Source of the DNA: Drosophila persimilis
Taxonomy: Eukaryota; Arthropoda; Insecta; Diptera; Drosophilidae
DNA length: 64,000 nucleotides
Assembly: GCF_003286085.1 (NCBI RefSeq)
Contig: NW_020825288.1
Span: forward strand, 25,172,001-25,236,000
Reading direction: 5' to 3'
This document shows, piece by piece, positions 14,070-25,905 of the stretch. Positions within the stretch are counted from its first letter, which is position 1. Each line of letters opens with the position of its first letter. Both the position numbers and the translations under genes were made by a program. The notes beneath the pieces are model-generated. The model did no database searches, was not told the origin of the DNA, and was given only the letters and a program-made list of their open reading frames with translations.

Positions 14070-15780
14070 AAAGCGAAAAACGTTTACATTTCCAATTGGA
14101 ATCGGTTTGCCATTGTTACAGTTACAGTTTTCGCTATAGTAGTTCCCCCCTCCTCTTCCCCCTCTCCATCCGTCTGTCCGTCTGTCTGTCCACCGCTAGG
14201 GCGTTGGTCCGGTGCTGGGGTTGGGTCTGGGTCTGGGTCCGACCTGATCTGTCCAATTATTTGCATTAGTTTTAGTTTGTTTTGTAGTTGAAGCCCAACT
14301 TACATAATCCGCCATAGCATGCGGCGTGCGGCATGCAGCATGCGGCAGGGGCATGGGCATGGGGAAAAGCTTACCTGCAAAGAGAGCAAAAGGGAAAAAT
14401 CAAATTTAGTTACTACGAAAAGGCGCTTCGAGTTGATTGGACCGTCGAACAATATTTCATTTGGTATAATTAGATGTATCTATCAGTAAATCAACATCAA
14501 AAGTATATCTACAGGAAATTTCAAGATATGCCTATAAATACTAGAAATACTAGAAGTGCTTCAAATAATTAACTAGAGAAACAATTTTTTATAGCTCTTA
14601 TTTTTCATTAAAACAAATATTTAATTCAAAATTCTTTTGAACAGAGAGATGTCTATCGGAAAGTGAAATATATTTTTGTAATTTTAGTAATACAAATAAA
14701 TAATCAATTTTTATTTCATACATTAAATAAATAAAATAAAATAAATAAATTCGTACGATCCATCAATAAACCATCTTTATTCTTTACAATTTCAAAGATG
14801 AAATTTCCGCTTCTTTAAGAAGAGGATCAAAGAATACTTGCACTATATTTTAGTTAATTTCTCCCATGAGGATTTTAGCCGGGTTTAATTCCCATAATTC
14901 CTCAAAATGTTCGCCTTCAAGGAACTGGTCGTCCATTTCCCACAAAAATCGTTTCCCGTTTTGGGCAAAAGTGTGTGTTACGTTCACCAAAAAATAGCCC
15001 TGAAGCCTTTCGACTCTCCGTTACCATCGGGCGCTAAGACCTCCCTCCGCCCACATGTGTCCAGCCTCCACGCCACCCAGCACGCCCCATTTTCATGCCT
15101 CGAACATTGTGACAGTTATGATCTCCGGGTAGCATGTGTGAAGGGGGGGAGAGGGCGAGAACAGAGTGTAAGAGAGAGAGAGGGTGAGCCCGAGGGCGGG
15201 GAAGGTCAAACGGTCATCGCATAAACTGACGAACTTTACGAGTATCTTGGGCAGAAAAACCTCCAGTGACTGCAGCGACTGTTCCATGGGCATAAATTTT
15301 TCGGTGGTCCCCCGGTCAGGAGATTGGTAACGCCCACAAGGGGAGATCTCCCGGCCACTCCGCCACTCCTCCACTACCAAAAACCATCTGTTGGGCTGTG
15401 AATTTTCCGTGCTAAATTGTTAATAAACAAGCGCCTAACAAGCAACAGTTAGGCCGAACTGCGAACAACAGTTTACAATTAGACTTTCAACTATTGCCGC
15501 CATCTCTATCTGTGGGAGCAATCTCGCCCCTTCGATCCGCACTCCTTGGGGCAGTGTGTGAGTGTGTGAGTGTGTGTGTGGGGGCGTGCTGCTGGAGGAG
15601 TATGGTACCAGTGTTCCTCCTGCCTCACGCTTTTAGCCATGGCCTGACAAGTGGGCGTGGGCAACGCTTCCGCTTCCCCGAAAGAACAGCGGAATGAGAG
15701 AACTACAACCCAAAGTCTGGAACATTAATTGCAAGTCAAAAGATCCCAAAAGTCAGAGCAAAGTTAACAGTTAAAAGCAG

Positions 15781-15838
15781 CAGCAGTGGCAGCAGGGGCA
15801 GGAGCAGGGGCAGTGGCAGGGGCAGGGGCCGGGGCAGC
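15781..15838 (+). repeat. Imperfect GGGGCAG array
   Basis: About nine units of GGCAGG/GGCAGT/GAGCAG in 58 bp of G-rich sequence with several GGGG tracts. Confidence 0.8.
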
Positions 15839-16407
15839 GATAGAGAAGAAGCTCAATTCTCAGGCGCTTCAACTGGGAGATTCACTCAGATAACAATCTG
15901 CCGCTGGAGATGGCAACAATAGAGTCCCAGCTGGAAGCTAGAGATGGGAAAGGAATGCCAAAGATGCCCTCTACTGTAAAGCTACTCCGTAAAAGAGATA
16001 GATAGATGATGTTCTTTGATTAGCAGATACCGATTAAAGATGGGCTATAACCTGGAGATCTCAAGTACTTCATAAAGCCAATAATAGCTTGGTCTACTTT
16101 CCCTCCAATCGAAGAGGAATTACTCATTTAAGTACTTCATTTGTATGCCAATAATCGTATACGATTTTAGCCTCCAGGCTAAACAGAAACGATATTCGTA
16201 ATTCCCTCGTGTCACGCTCTCCTATCGAATCGAAACTCCCTGCCAGCAGTGTGTCAAAGCCCAGAGTGGAGTCGAGGAGGCGAATGTGGTGGAATTAGAA
16301 TGTGTGTTTGGAATGCTTCCTTCCCCTCTGGTGCCTGCTGCATGCTGCCGGCTGCTGCCTCCTGTTGTTGCAACTTACACGCTACAATTTTCATGTTCCA
16401 TGAGCCA

Positions 16408-16427
16408 GTACCCGGTACCCGGTACCC
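16408..16427 (+). repeat. GGTACCC heptamer repeat
   Basis: Nearly three units of GGTACCC in 20 bp. A GAGCCCGATCCC-type imperfect array follows at 16473-16517. Confidence 0.8.
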
Positions 16428-18874
16428 AGCAAGTCAGAGGCAGCCTCCAAGTGGGATTGGTGGAGCAGGAGTACGAGCCCGATCCCGAGCCCGAGCCCGA
16501 TCCAGAGCTCGAGCCTGACTGGGCTCTGTTGGTTCTGCTGGCAATTGTACAATAATTATAGACTTTGAATTGTGTTTAACACGCAACGTCGACGTTTTGC
16601 CAGCTCTCCTCGAACCGTTTGGCGTTCAGCGTTCAGCATTCGGCGCTCGAGCGATCAACGGTCCAGAGCCACAGACCCACAATGCGCTTTCACGTTCTTA
16701 ACTCGTCGGTCGGTTGGTTCCTGTCTCCAGTCCCCAGTCTCCTGTCCCGCCGAACCCGGCCGATCCCGGCCATGCGGCTCTGTGCTCTGCTCCGCGATTG
16801 CATTGAGAATTTATTTGCGGCAGAGGTCAAATATTTGATTATCGCGAATAGCGCAAAAACCAACGAAACGAGTGTGAAAAATTTGATGGGAAATTATGGT
16901 GCAACAATTGTGGCAGAGAGCTCAAGCCATAGCCATAGCCAGGCCAAAGCCAGGCCAAAGCCAAAGCCGTTTTAATGGCAATTTATTAGCGCAAAGTAAA
17001 AGGTTTTTTCCTGTGCGATTCTTTTCGGCTTTTTCAGCGTTTTTTCAGCATTTTGGCTTTTCCGTTTTTGCTGTTTTGGGTTAGTCAGGAAATTATTGCC
17101 ACTTGGCAGCAGCAGCAGCGGCATCTGAAGCAGTCCAAGCGGCAGTCGGAGCCAGTCAAAGCATCCATCCATCGGGCAGCCAGTCAATTTGGCTTAGACG
17201 GGTGAATGTCATCTATTGGAATGATATCAGCGAATACTGAAGGCTCTTTCGAGTGGCAGATACCTTTTGCAGAGAGTTTTTAGGAGCATCACCTTCAGGG
17301 GTTCCAGCTGTTTTCATGGCCAGAAATCTATTCTTCCCACTTGCTTTTAAGATAGTTAAAGATTTCCTGCTGCATTTGGCATATGCCCTGAATTAAATAC
17401 ACTGGGTATATTCAAGGTTCAAGTTCCCCAAATGTTTCCTACCAGACTCCATTAGCTGAAGAGTGTATGGGAAAGTCAAAAGGAAACCTCCGACTGTCTG
17501 TCTGTTTGTCTGTCAATAAAATAAATAATAATGCTGCATAAATATTCCTAGCACTTGGTTTTCATTTGGGAATGGTTGGGGTGAGGTCTGGGGTAAGAAA
17601 GGGAAGGGATGGGATGGGAAGCAGATGGGAAGCAGATGGAAACTTTCGGGATAATAATGTTATTCCATGACGCTGCTGTCCAGAATGAAAGGGTGCCACA
17701 AGCACGGACACAAACAACAAACAAATGGCAGCACCAGAAGAAAGAGAAATAAATGAGGCAACGTTTTGTTGTTATAGTCATTGCTGCAGCAGCGGCAGCA
17801 GCGGCTAGCCATCTATTTGCTGTTGTTGCAACGTTTTGGCACTATTAACCTACTCCGGGAAAATAACACCACGAACGATGAGGAGAGGATGGGTTAATGC
17901 TGATGCAGATGTTGGATGTTGGATGTTGAATGTTGAATGCTGACAATGGCAGTGACTTGGCCGAGAGGAAAGGAAATGAAAGGAGCAGCCGCACTCAGAG
18001 ACAGTCACAAATCAGTCGGCACATAACTGTGAATGTCTTCTAATAATATAAGTTAAATGTTGGCTCAGCTAATTGCCGAAAAGCCCCGCAAATGATTTAT
18101 GGGAGAGCCGCAATTAAAGGTGTCAACCACGAAAAGTAAAGCCAAACTTTAGGGATGGACCCGAGGCCCAAAGATGTACTTAGAGATGGTAAGTAGAGAT
18201 CAGTTCAATAAAACTTCAATCCACTTATCGTACGCGACTATCGTTGCTTTTTTCCATCGATAGTGTCATCTGTTTAATTCCATTTCATTTCGCTGGCCCC
18301 ATCATGTCTATAGGTCTCCACTTGGGAGGTGGGGTTCAAGTGGGACCGAGAGGAGACCTTATCGAGGTGCTAAACGCGCTGACCTTCAGCAGATCTGGTT
18401 TTTGGTCAGCTTGTTTTTTGTCAGCCATAGTAAATGGATTTCTTTTGCATATGAAAGGCCAGTTTTTGTCCGAAACTTTTATTTGTTCAGTCTAGAGTCT
18501 TCATCTTCCTGTTCATCTTACACCATTCGAATGTTTTATGTTCCAAGACAATCACAGCACAAACTCTAAAACATCAATTTTGATTGTTTCTTCTGTTCTT
18601 TTCCTCTCTTCTGAATGTCATAATATGATAATATGTAAATATTTACGAACTCCAAACAGTGTATGCTCTACGGGGAGGGGTCTTTTCAAGGTTATGGGGT
18701 GGCAAAGAGCCAGGTTTCGGGTTTCAGGTCTACGATGAATGGACATTGTTTTCACTTTCAATGGCAGACGGCATAGAAATCGAATTTGATTTGTGGCTAA
18801 AAATATATATGAACGAAGTTTAAGTTAAGGTTTTATTTGTTTATGGTTTAATGTTTGACTAACATCAAAATCAA

Positions 18875-19342
18875 GTCGATAATAATCGATGAAGTCGATA
18901 CAAATATTGTTAAATACGAATAAATCAGGTATATTTGTTGTTATATGTGATATATAGTTGTTTATAGGATTGATAAATAATATATGATATGTCATGGAAA
19001 GATGTGTTGATCTACGGATAAAATAAATGTTGATCGATTTATAATCGTTGATATTTATGTTCGATAATAAATTTTGAAATCGATTTTATTGAGATTTATA
19101 ATTATTGATATTATTATTTTTGTATTTATTAATGAATTTAAATTTCAAAATCACTTCTTTTGATAATCGATAGGCAGTCAGTGTGCCGATAATGTTATCG
19201 ATGACGAATCCACTGGAAGTTAGCATTACCCAATGCTCTGCTTTGATGATTAGCCGATAGTGGAATAGAAATATAGTACATTTTATGTTCCCAGTCATTC
19301 ATTATTCATCGGTTTCATTACCCATCTTAGTCTCATCGATCT
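18875..19342. promoter_or_regulatory. Cluster of CGATA/ATCGAT/GATAA sites
   Basis: About twelve CGAT/ATCG cores lie in 468 bp of otherwise AT-rich DNA, including TCGATAATAATCGATGAAG from 18876, ATCGATAGG near 19165 and TTATCGATGA near 19195. Such clustering matches binding modules of BEAF-32 (CGATA), DREF or GATA factors. An enhancer or boundary role is inferred from motif density only. Confidence 0.45.
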
Positions 19343-20844
19343 GTCCTTCACGAGAAAAGGCCTGGGCTAACCTTCGTCCGCTGGAAGTGTCGCCCCACCC
19401 AAAACAATAAAAACACGCAGTAATAAACATAGTTCAAAGAAAGATACGAGTACGAGTGCCTCGAAACCTTTTGTCTAACGGCAGATTGCGGCATCGGGTA
19501 CAGGCACTCAGACACTCACTCGGTTAGTCATTCAGCTCATTCAGCTTCGACTCAAGTTTAGTTAACTAACATTCATATTTACTTATGATTATCATTACAG
19601 GCGCAGGCAGAGTGAATGAACCAAAGATTTCGTAAGCAGCAAACAGCAGAAATAAATAAAATAAAAATCATAAAAATCGCGCGCCAAAAGCAAACGAAAG
19701 ACTTAAGCAACGAACTTGCAGCGGCAGCAGCCAAATGATGCAGCAACAGCAGTGGGGCAGGCGGCAGGGGGGGGCGAGCTAACAGTTAAACGCAATTTAA
19801 CGCGCCAAACAACAGTAAGAGCAACAAAGACACAAAAATGAAAGAAAAAAGACAGCAAACTGAAAAAAAAGATGTGCAAAAGTTAACAACCATTTGTTCT
19901 CACAACATTTTTACGCCAATTCACAAAAAAACAAGACCCAAATGGAAGACCGAAGCCCAAGATACACTCGTAGATCACGTTTATGATTGGATCTTAGCCA
20001 GATAAAGGTGGGTTTTCCAAAGAATATCCTGGAAAGAAGCTAGTGTGTGCTGTATGGCAACATCTATCCTCGTTCTAACCCTCAAATCATGGCTGTGTTT
20101 ACTTTCCTATTGCAAGCTTCTGATCAAAATCAAAGTACCCTTTGCAAGAGGCAGGAAAATGACTTAGAAGCTGCGACGACTTCCCATTCATGAGCTTGTG
20201 GCGCTCTCGAGGAGAGGAGCGATCCGAGCGATTCCAGCTATCCAAACGAGCCGACCAGCAGCTGGAGGCGGGAGGGGGGCTGGGCTGGCGGCCCACACAC
20301 AGAAATATCTGTATGGTATCTATGAGGCAGGAGGCATGAGGCACACCGGCCTCAGCCAGAGACCCCAGAGCGAGTCGGAGTTGGAGTCAGAGTTGGAGTC
20401 AAGCGAATGGCAACCGCAGCAGCAGCAGCAACAAAAAAGGCAGCAACAACAAAGTAAATGAAATAAAATTGAATTGTGTGTTTGACTGTGCAGCATGTTG
20501 CAGCATGTTGTTGTTGTTTGTTGTTTGTTGCTGTTGTTGTTTGTTGCTGTTGCCTGGTTTCACGATGTGGCCGCTGCTGACGTTTGAGGCCAAGTTTAAG
20601 GTCTTCCTGTTGCCAGTTGGCAGTTTCGCAGTTGCTGTTGTTGCTGTTGTCTTAACTGTTTTCACTCGATTCATGAGAGTGTACGAGTGTGTGTGTATCT
20701 GTGTGTGGTGCATGTGGGCTGGCCTCAGCTTCCTGCTGCGGCTGCTGCAACAAGTGGCTACCTTGTGGCATACCCTAACCCACAAAAGGGATCCTCAGAC
20801 ATTCGAGGTGGTTCAATAATATTACTGAAATATATCGGAATAAG
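19343..20844. other. Gene-free stretch with an A-rich, leader-like segment
   Basis: 19620-19930 is rich in AAAC/AAAG/CAGCAG, like Drosophila leaders, and follows two TCATTC initiator matches (about 19528-19542) that lack a DPE at +28. CAG/CAA repeats (20410-20455) and GTTGTTGTTT repeats (20505-20555) follow. No coding exon is supported. Confidence 0.45.
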
Positions 20845-21060
20845 AATCGATTAAAAATCGATAGCTAGCGATTGCTTACAGATACAGGTACAGATACAGA
20901 TACAGATACAGATACAGATACAGATACAGATAGAACTGTCTATTGATTAGTCACATTTTGAGACTTTTAGATGACTGTTTGAAATAAAATCGATAAATAA
21001 TCTGTATTTGATCGAAGTAGATTAAGACAACTCACAACTGATAAGCCAGAATCGATTTAA
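20845..21060. promoter_or_regulatory. Second CGATA/ATCGAT cluster around a microsatellite
   Basis: AATCGATTAAAAATCGATAG lies at 20846-20865, ATCGATAAATAATC near 20988 and further ATCGATTT and TTATCAGATA sites near 21050, flanking the ACAGAT array. The sequence is AT-rich with no coding content. Confidence 0.35.
20878..20932 (+). repeat. ACAGAT hexamer microsatellite (about 9 units)
   Basis: A perfect ACAGAT array except for one GGT variant in the second unit. It lies within the second CGATA cluster. Confidence 0.93.
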
Positions 21061-24000
21061 ATGTTATCAGATATAATAAAAATTCAATGAATAATATTGA
21101 AAATTAATGAAAACTTGCTTACAAAAATTGTACAAAAATAAATAGAGGTATTATCAAAGAGAAACACATTTCAATATGCGATATTTTGCTGCATCACAGC
21201 TTTTACCTTAAACAACTCAAAGAATATCCAAATTGAATTGAGAATAAATATTCATACACTTATTACCCAAGACACCTTATCTACCCTTGTATTCTCCACT
21301 CGAAGTTAATTTTCTGCTCTCCTGTTAGCGCATTCGATAGTTGTCTTTCCTTTCAGCCCCAAAATGCCCTCCTCATTCTCGTTATCTATTGTTGTTAGTA
21401 CGTCGATCTGCTATCGCCGAAAAAAAGAAGAAAGAAGAGCTACAGCTACGGCAACAATTCTGCAGTCCATTCCTGTGCACATTTCCTGCAGCGATCCGCC
21501 GTGCCACCGTCTGTGTGTGTGTGTGGATTGTGGATTTTGGAGGAACCCCCGCAATGCGGATACCCAAGATACCGCCCATGTGTTGCAGATTTAGTCAAAT
21601 GTGCTTAACGGTTAAAATGGGTTTGGTTTTTCGGCTAGTTTTCCGATAGTTTGCCGCTCAGGGCGCTTCTCTTTGGCCGTCGTTTGATTTCTTTTGTTGT
21701 TTGAAAAATATTGTTATTATTTATTTTTTGTTGTTGTTGTTGCAACAGCAAAGAGGAGTTGACCCAGGGCCCGGAGATTGGACTGGCAATTTGTGCTGTG
21801 TTGTAGGTGGCGTATGCTTGATATTATTATATCTCTGGGGTTCTAGGCAGAGCGGTAGGATATTCTCATTCTCGTTTGCGGTCAGCGACGAGACCGAGAC
21901 AGAGACCCACCCAAAACCGATCGATCGATCGAATCGACAGGAGAATCGACTGGACCAGGCCCACAAACCTGACCAAGAGAAATGTGGGTGGGTGTGGAGC
22001 ATCATCAGCAGCAGAGGAGAAGGAAAATGAGAGGGCGTTCACTTTAATTAATTTTTCAATTTGGGTCAGTGGATACGAGCATTTTCCGCCGCGGCCCCGA
22101 AGCTCAATTGACATTTTCCTCAGCCCCCAAAACTTGCATAATTCAATTAAGAAATCATCATAACGACCAACGGCTTTTAATTGCCGTAAGAGTGAGAGTG
22201 AAGCTGAGAGGAAAACTCAATTAAATTCCAGGTCTCGCTAGTTTTAACACGGATTCGAAACGCTCTTCAATGGCCATCAAATATAGATGTTAAAAATAGT
22301 GTTGGCCCGGGGCTCTCAAGAGATTTTTCGTCACAGTTCGTTAAACAGCAACTATATTTAGTTTTAGTTTTTTAGCTTTGGTTTATATTTTTCCCGACTG
22401 CTCTTTGTTTTGTTTATGCTGTCACTTACGAGATTACGTGAGTGGCCGCGTGTTAAACAACATTAAACAGCAATTTAATGAGCAACAAATTTATGACCCA
22501 ACCAAAGGCAGAGACACAAACGGAGAAAAGATACATCGAAAGATTTTACTGCATTTAATGAGATTTCGTTGGAACGTCCGCTGTCCGCTGTCTGTGTTAA
22601 ATTATATAAATTGATAATTGCATTTTTTTTTGTGTTGGATTTAGTTTTTGACAGCTCGTCAAAAATATGTGTGTGGAAGACGGATCCAATGACAGTGAGT
22701 AATGTACGACAATTGGTCATGGCGTTATATTTAGATTTATGGCAGAGAAAGTCAAACAAGTGGATCCTTGACTGGCATGCTTACGGGTGTCTATAAGAAA
22801 TCGTTGGCAAGTCATTTTGGGGAGCAGAGTTTCGGTGGTACGAGGAGGGAAATAATAAAAAAACACAAATAAAATTAAAATATTCAAATAAAAAAAAGTA
22901 AATATTAAATAAAATATAATAAATAAATATAAAAATTTTATTTAAAAAATAAAAGAAAATAAATAATGAAAAGGTAACAGTGGAAAATAATAAAAAACTA
23001 CAATGAAATAAAAATGAATAAAAACAAAACTAAAATAAATTAACCACGACATATTTTATTATTTTTATTTTTATTATTATTATTTTATTTATTTAGTATC
23101 CAAAAACAATTAATATCAATTAATTAAGGTTAAAATAATAATAGATTAGTGTCTTAAATATTAGTACATTTTCCAGCACTACGATAGAAGACCTCAGAAA
23201 TAAACATATGTGTACTTTATTCTATTGAAAATATTGTTTAGATTTAAGTTTAAGCAGAAATATAATTTGTGCATCAAAAATATGTTTTTACTAATAGTTT
23301 AGGAATTAATAAAAATAAAATAAAATACTAAATATACGATATTACTCTTTCAATACTAAAAAATATAAAACCCCCATAAAAAATACTGTTCTGAGTAGTT
23401 TAAATATGACCCCTAGATAATTTAATGGAAATCCTTTAATGCCATTGAAATGTCTTCTACTTTTTGTCTCTTAATTAACTTTGTTTCTCCCTCTACTTAT
23501 TCATTGTTTCACCTCCACCGAACTGTGTATGCAAATGTATCTTTTTCATTCAAAAAGTCAGTCCAAAAATAAAAATCCATTTAGATAAATGTATCGGCGC
23601 ACAAATCATTTGGTGGGGCCATTAAACAAGTCGCCAACCGCTGAACAGACAGCCAAAATGGACCATAAAATGTGTTTCATAAATATTTAAGAGAAGATCT
23701 AAATCGATACCGATAGATGGTGCGTGGAAATGAAAGAGATCTTTGAACAGGCTGTAATAAACTGCCCGAAGCCGGAGTGGAAGCCTAAAAATCACTTCAG
23801 ATTTCAACTGAAACTAGTTTGTGGGGCCAAACGTGTTTGCCCGTGGAAAAATAACGTCGAAAATGATGTAAATTAAAGCTCTCGATATAAAAACGTAAAT
23901 TAAAAATTAGTTAAAACGGCAAATCAGCCAAAAATTGCCAGAGCTCGTTGTCGGTTTTAACCTTCACATTTTGCTGCATAAGATTATGCGATGTGTACCC

Positions 24001-25727
24001 CTTTTTTATTTGGATGTTGGATGGCTGTTTGACATGCCTGAGGTTGATGGTGTTTGATGATGAGTCTAAGCCAAAATTATCCTACTTTTTGCATGTTTCA
24101 TATACGATGATGAAATACTCGTGCGAGACCCGAAAGATGTTTCCCCACTTGGAGATGAGAGATTAGAGACAAATTGCCAAATGGTTATTGCTTCATCATC
24201 GACACAAGCTATTCTCCATCCATATCCTTACAAACGTCTCCCCCCCACCATCTGGAATTACTCCAAATTATTTCCAATTATATGCCATAAGAAAATCCGT
24301 AAATCCCGGCCATGAGAAACCTGTTACCGAATGAAAAACAGTTAACATTTTGCCCAATTGGCGGAAAGGTACAAAAGAGTTCACATGTGAGTGCGGTGGG
24401 CCTCATTACACTTTGACCTTTCACCTTTACATGGCCTGCACACGACACAGAAGCAACAACAACAAAAACAACACAAACACAGAGCCAAAAGGCAGAGAAA
24501 AAGCAAATACTTTGGCACAAATATTGAGGCGAAGATTAGGCAAAGCAAAGGTTAACCTCAGGTGGCCTTATCGATTGTGATACCCTTGCGGGGAGAGGGT
24601 GTTATGGAACCTACTAGATGTCTGGGAGGCACGGCTGAGACCTCCTCAGGACCCCTCTTTCCTACTCCATCTCTCTCTCTATCCCAGTGAGGATCGTTTC
24701 TTGTCACATCTCTGGCGCCTGCCACACAATTTATCGATCTGTTAGGCTATCCCAGCCTACGGTGTTTGACTTTCTTTACTGTGGCTTTGCTTTGGGCCTT
24801 TTATCTTTGGCCCTGTCTTTTGGCTAATTAAATGCGACATTGAGATGCGTTTTGTGCGAAATTGTGGCTGTGTGTCTCTTGGGTCGGGGGTCGGGGCTCG
24901 GGCCTGGTCTGGGGGCCCTTCCTTGGGCCTCTGGAACTGCAGCACTTTCCAAACTGTCAAGATCTTGGCATTGCTCGTAAATTTCATTGCAAAAATTAGC
25001 AAAAATCTTCTCTTTTGGGAAAGTTCCCAGAGAAACGAGAAACTAACCGAAAACTTTCTTGCAAAACTTGACATTTGCCATGCGTTGGGCATTCCGAATC
25101 TATTTAGATGCGCGCGCACAAAATTTCAGCTGCAAGCCATGTTTAGAATATCTAAATAGGAACATCTAACCGGAGGCGCAGGGCCGGAGAATGTGGTTCA
25201 TTTGGTCACTGGAGCACTGCTACGGGTACTGTACTGCCGTGCCATCCCACTCACACAGCACCCATCTGCCTGCCCTCTCCATCGCTGGGGCTCCACGGCA
25301 ACGCAAATTGAAATGGCAGAGAACGCGAGCCGCAAAAGGCAAATAACAAATTGCTTCGCTCCCTCCGGCCACACTCCACCACGCCGCTCCACGCCGCTCC
25401 ACTCGGTGTACTCTTCGCTTGGCTGCTGCTGCTTGTGGCATGCAAATTGAGCGCCAGACGCCAACGCAACATCAGCGGCAACTCCAGATACAACAACCGC
25501 CTGCCTCTATTGTTGCGGTAGGGCAACGCAATTACAAACGAACTTCGGTGTCCGCTTTTGGCATGCAGCAAAGAAAAGAGCAGATTGGGGGCTGGATTTC
25601 GCGCACCGAAGATGGTATACGCTGCCTGGTCAAAGGTCTCCACAGAGGTAGCTCAGAAGATCTTAAGACCAGAAAAAGGCATGATTTTCGATTTTAGGAA
25701 GTGGCTTAATATAAATTTAACAAGAGA
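21061..25727. other. Gene-free stretch, partly very AT-rich
   Basis: An (ATCG) run lies at 21916-21935 and GT repeats at 21509-21522. 22850-23410 is extremely AT-rich, dominated by AAATA/AATAA repeats. No gene or RNA is recognised. Confidence 0.55.
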
Positions 25728-25905
25728 GAGACAGAGAGGTGGTGCTTCTACAAGTCCTTTATTGCTAAGCCACACTGGAAGAGGAGGCAGAGAGGTGGTG
25801 CTACTACAAGTCATTTATTGCTAAGCCACACTGGAAGAGGAGACAGAGAGGTGGTGCTACTACAAGTCCTTTATTGCTAAGCCACACTGGAAGAGGGAGG
25901 CAAAG
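25728..25905 (+). repeat. 56-bp tandem array, three full units plus a partial unit
   Basis: Units are 25728-25783, 25784-25839 and 25840-25895, followed by about 10 bp of a fourth. Each has the order GAG(A/G)CAGAGAGGTGGTGCT, a short spacer, TTATTGCTAAGCCACACTGG, then AAGAG. The units differ by only a few substitutions, so the array is young. The second half of each unit is the dispersed motif found elsewhere in the window. Confidence 0.93.

Larger units (their letters stand above)
13800..18874. other. Gene-free stretch
   Basis: Includes GC-rich islands (14310-14360 with GCATGCGGC repeats, 16570-16830) and an AT-rich block (14440-14890). GATGTTG repeats lie near 17907-17942. The 16570-16975 segment has leader-like composition on the plus strand, but I find no well-spaced Inr/DPE pair and no coding exon after it. 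Confidence 0.5.

Noticed and set aside
19525-19570. Two TCATTC initiator matches before an A-rich segment
   Set aside because: Neither has a DPE at +28 nor a TATA box at -30, and no exon follows. Six-base initiator matches are frequent by chance.
25728-25905. Regularly repeated array resembling a CRISPR
   Set aside because: The 56-bp units are contiguous with no unique spacers, and the DNA is clearly eukaryotic. It is a minisatellite.
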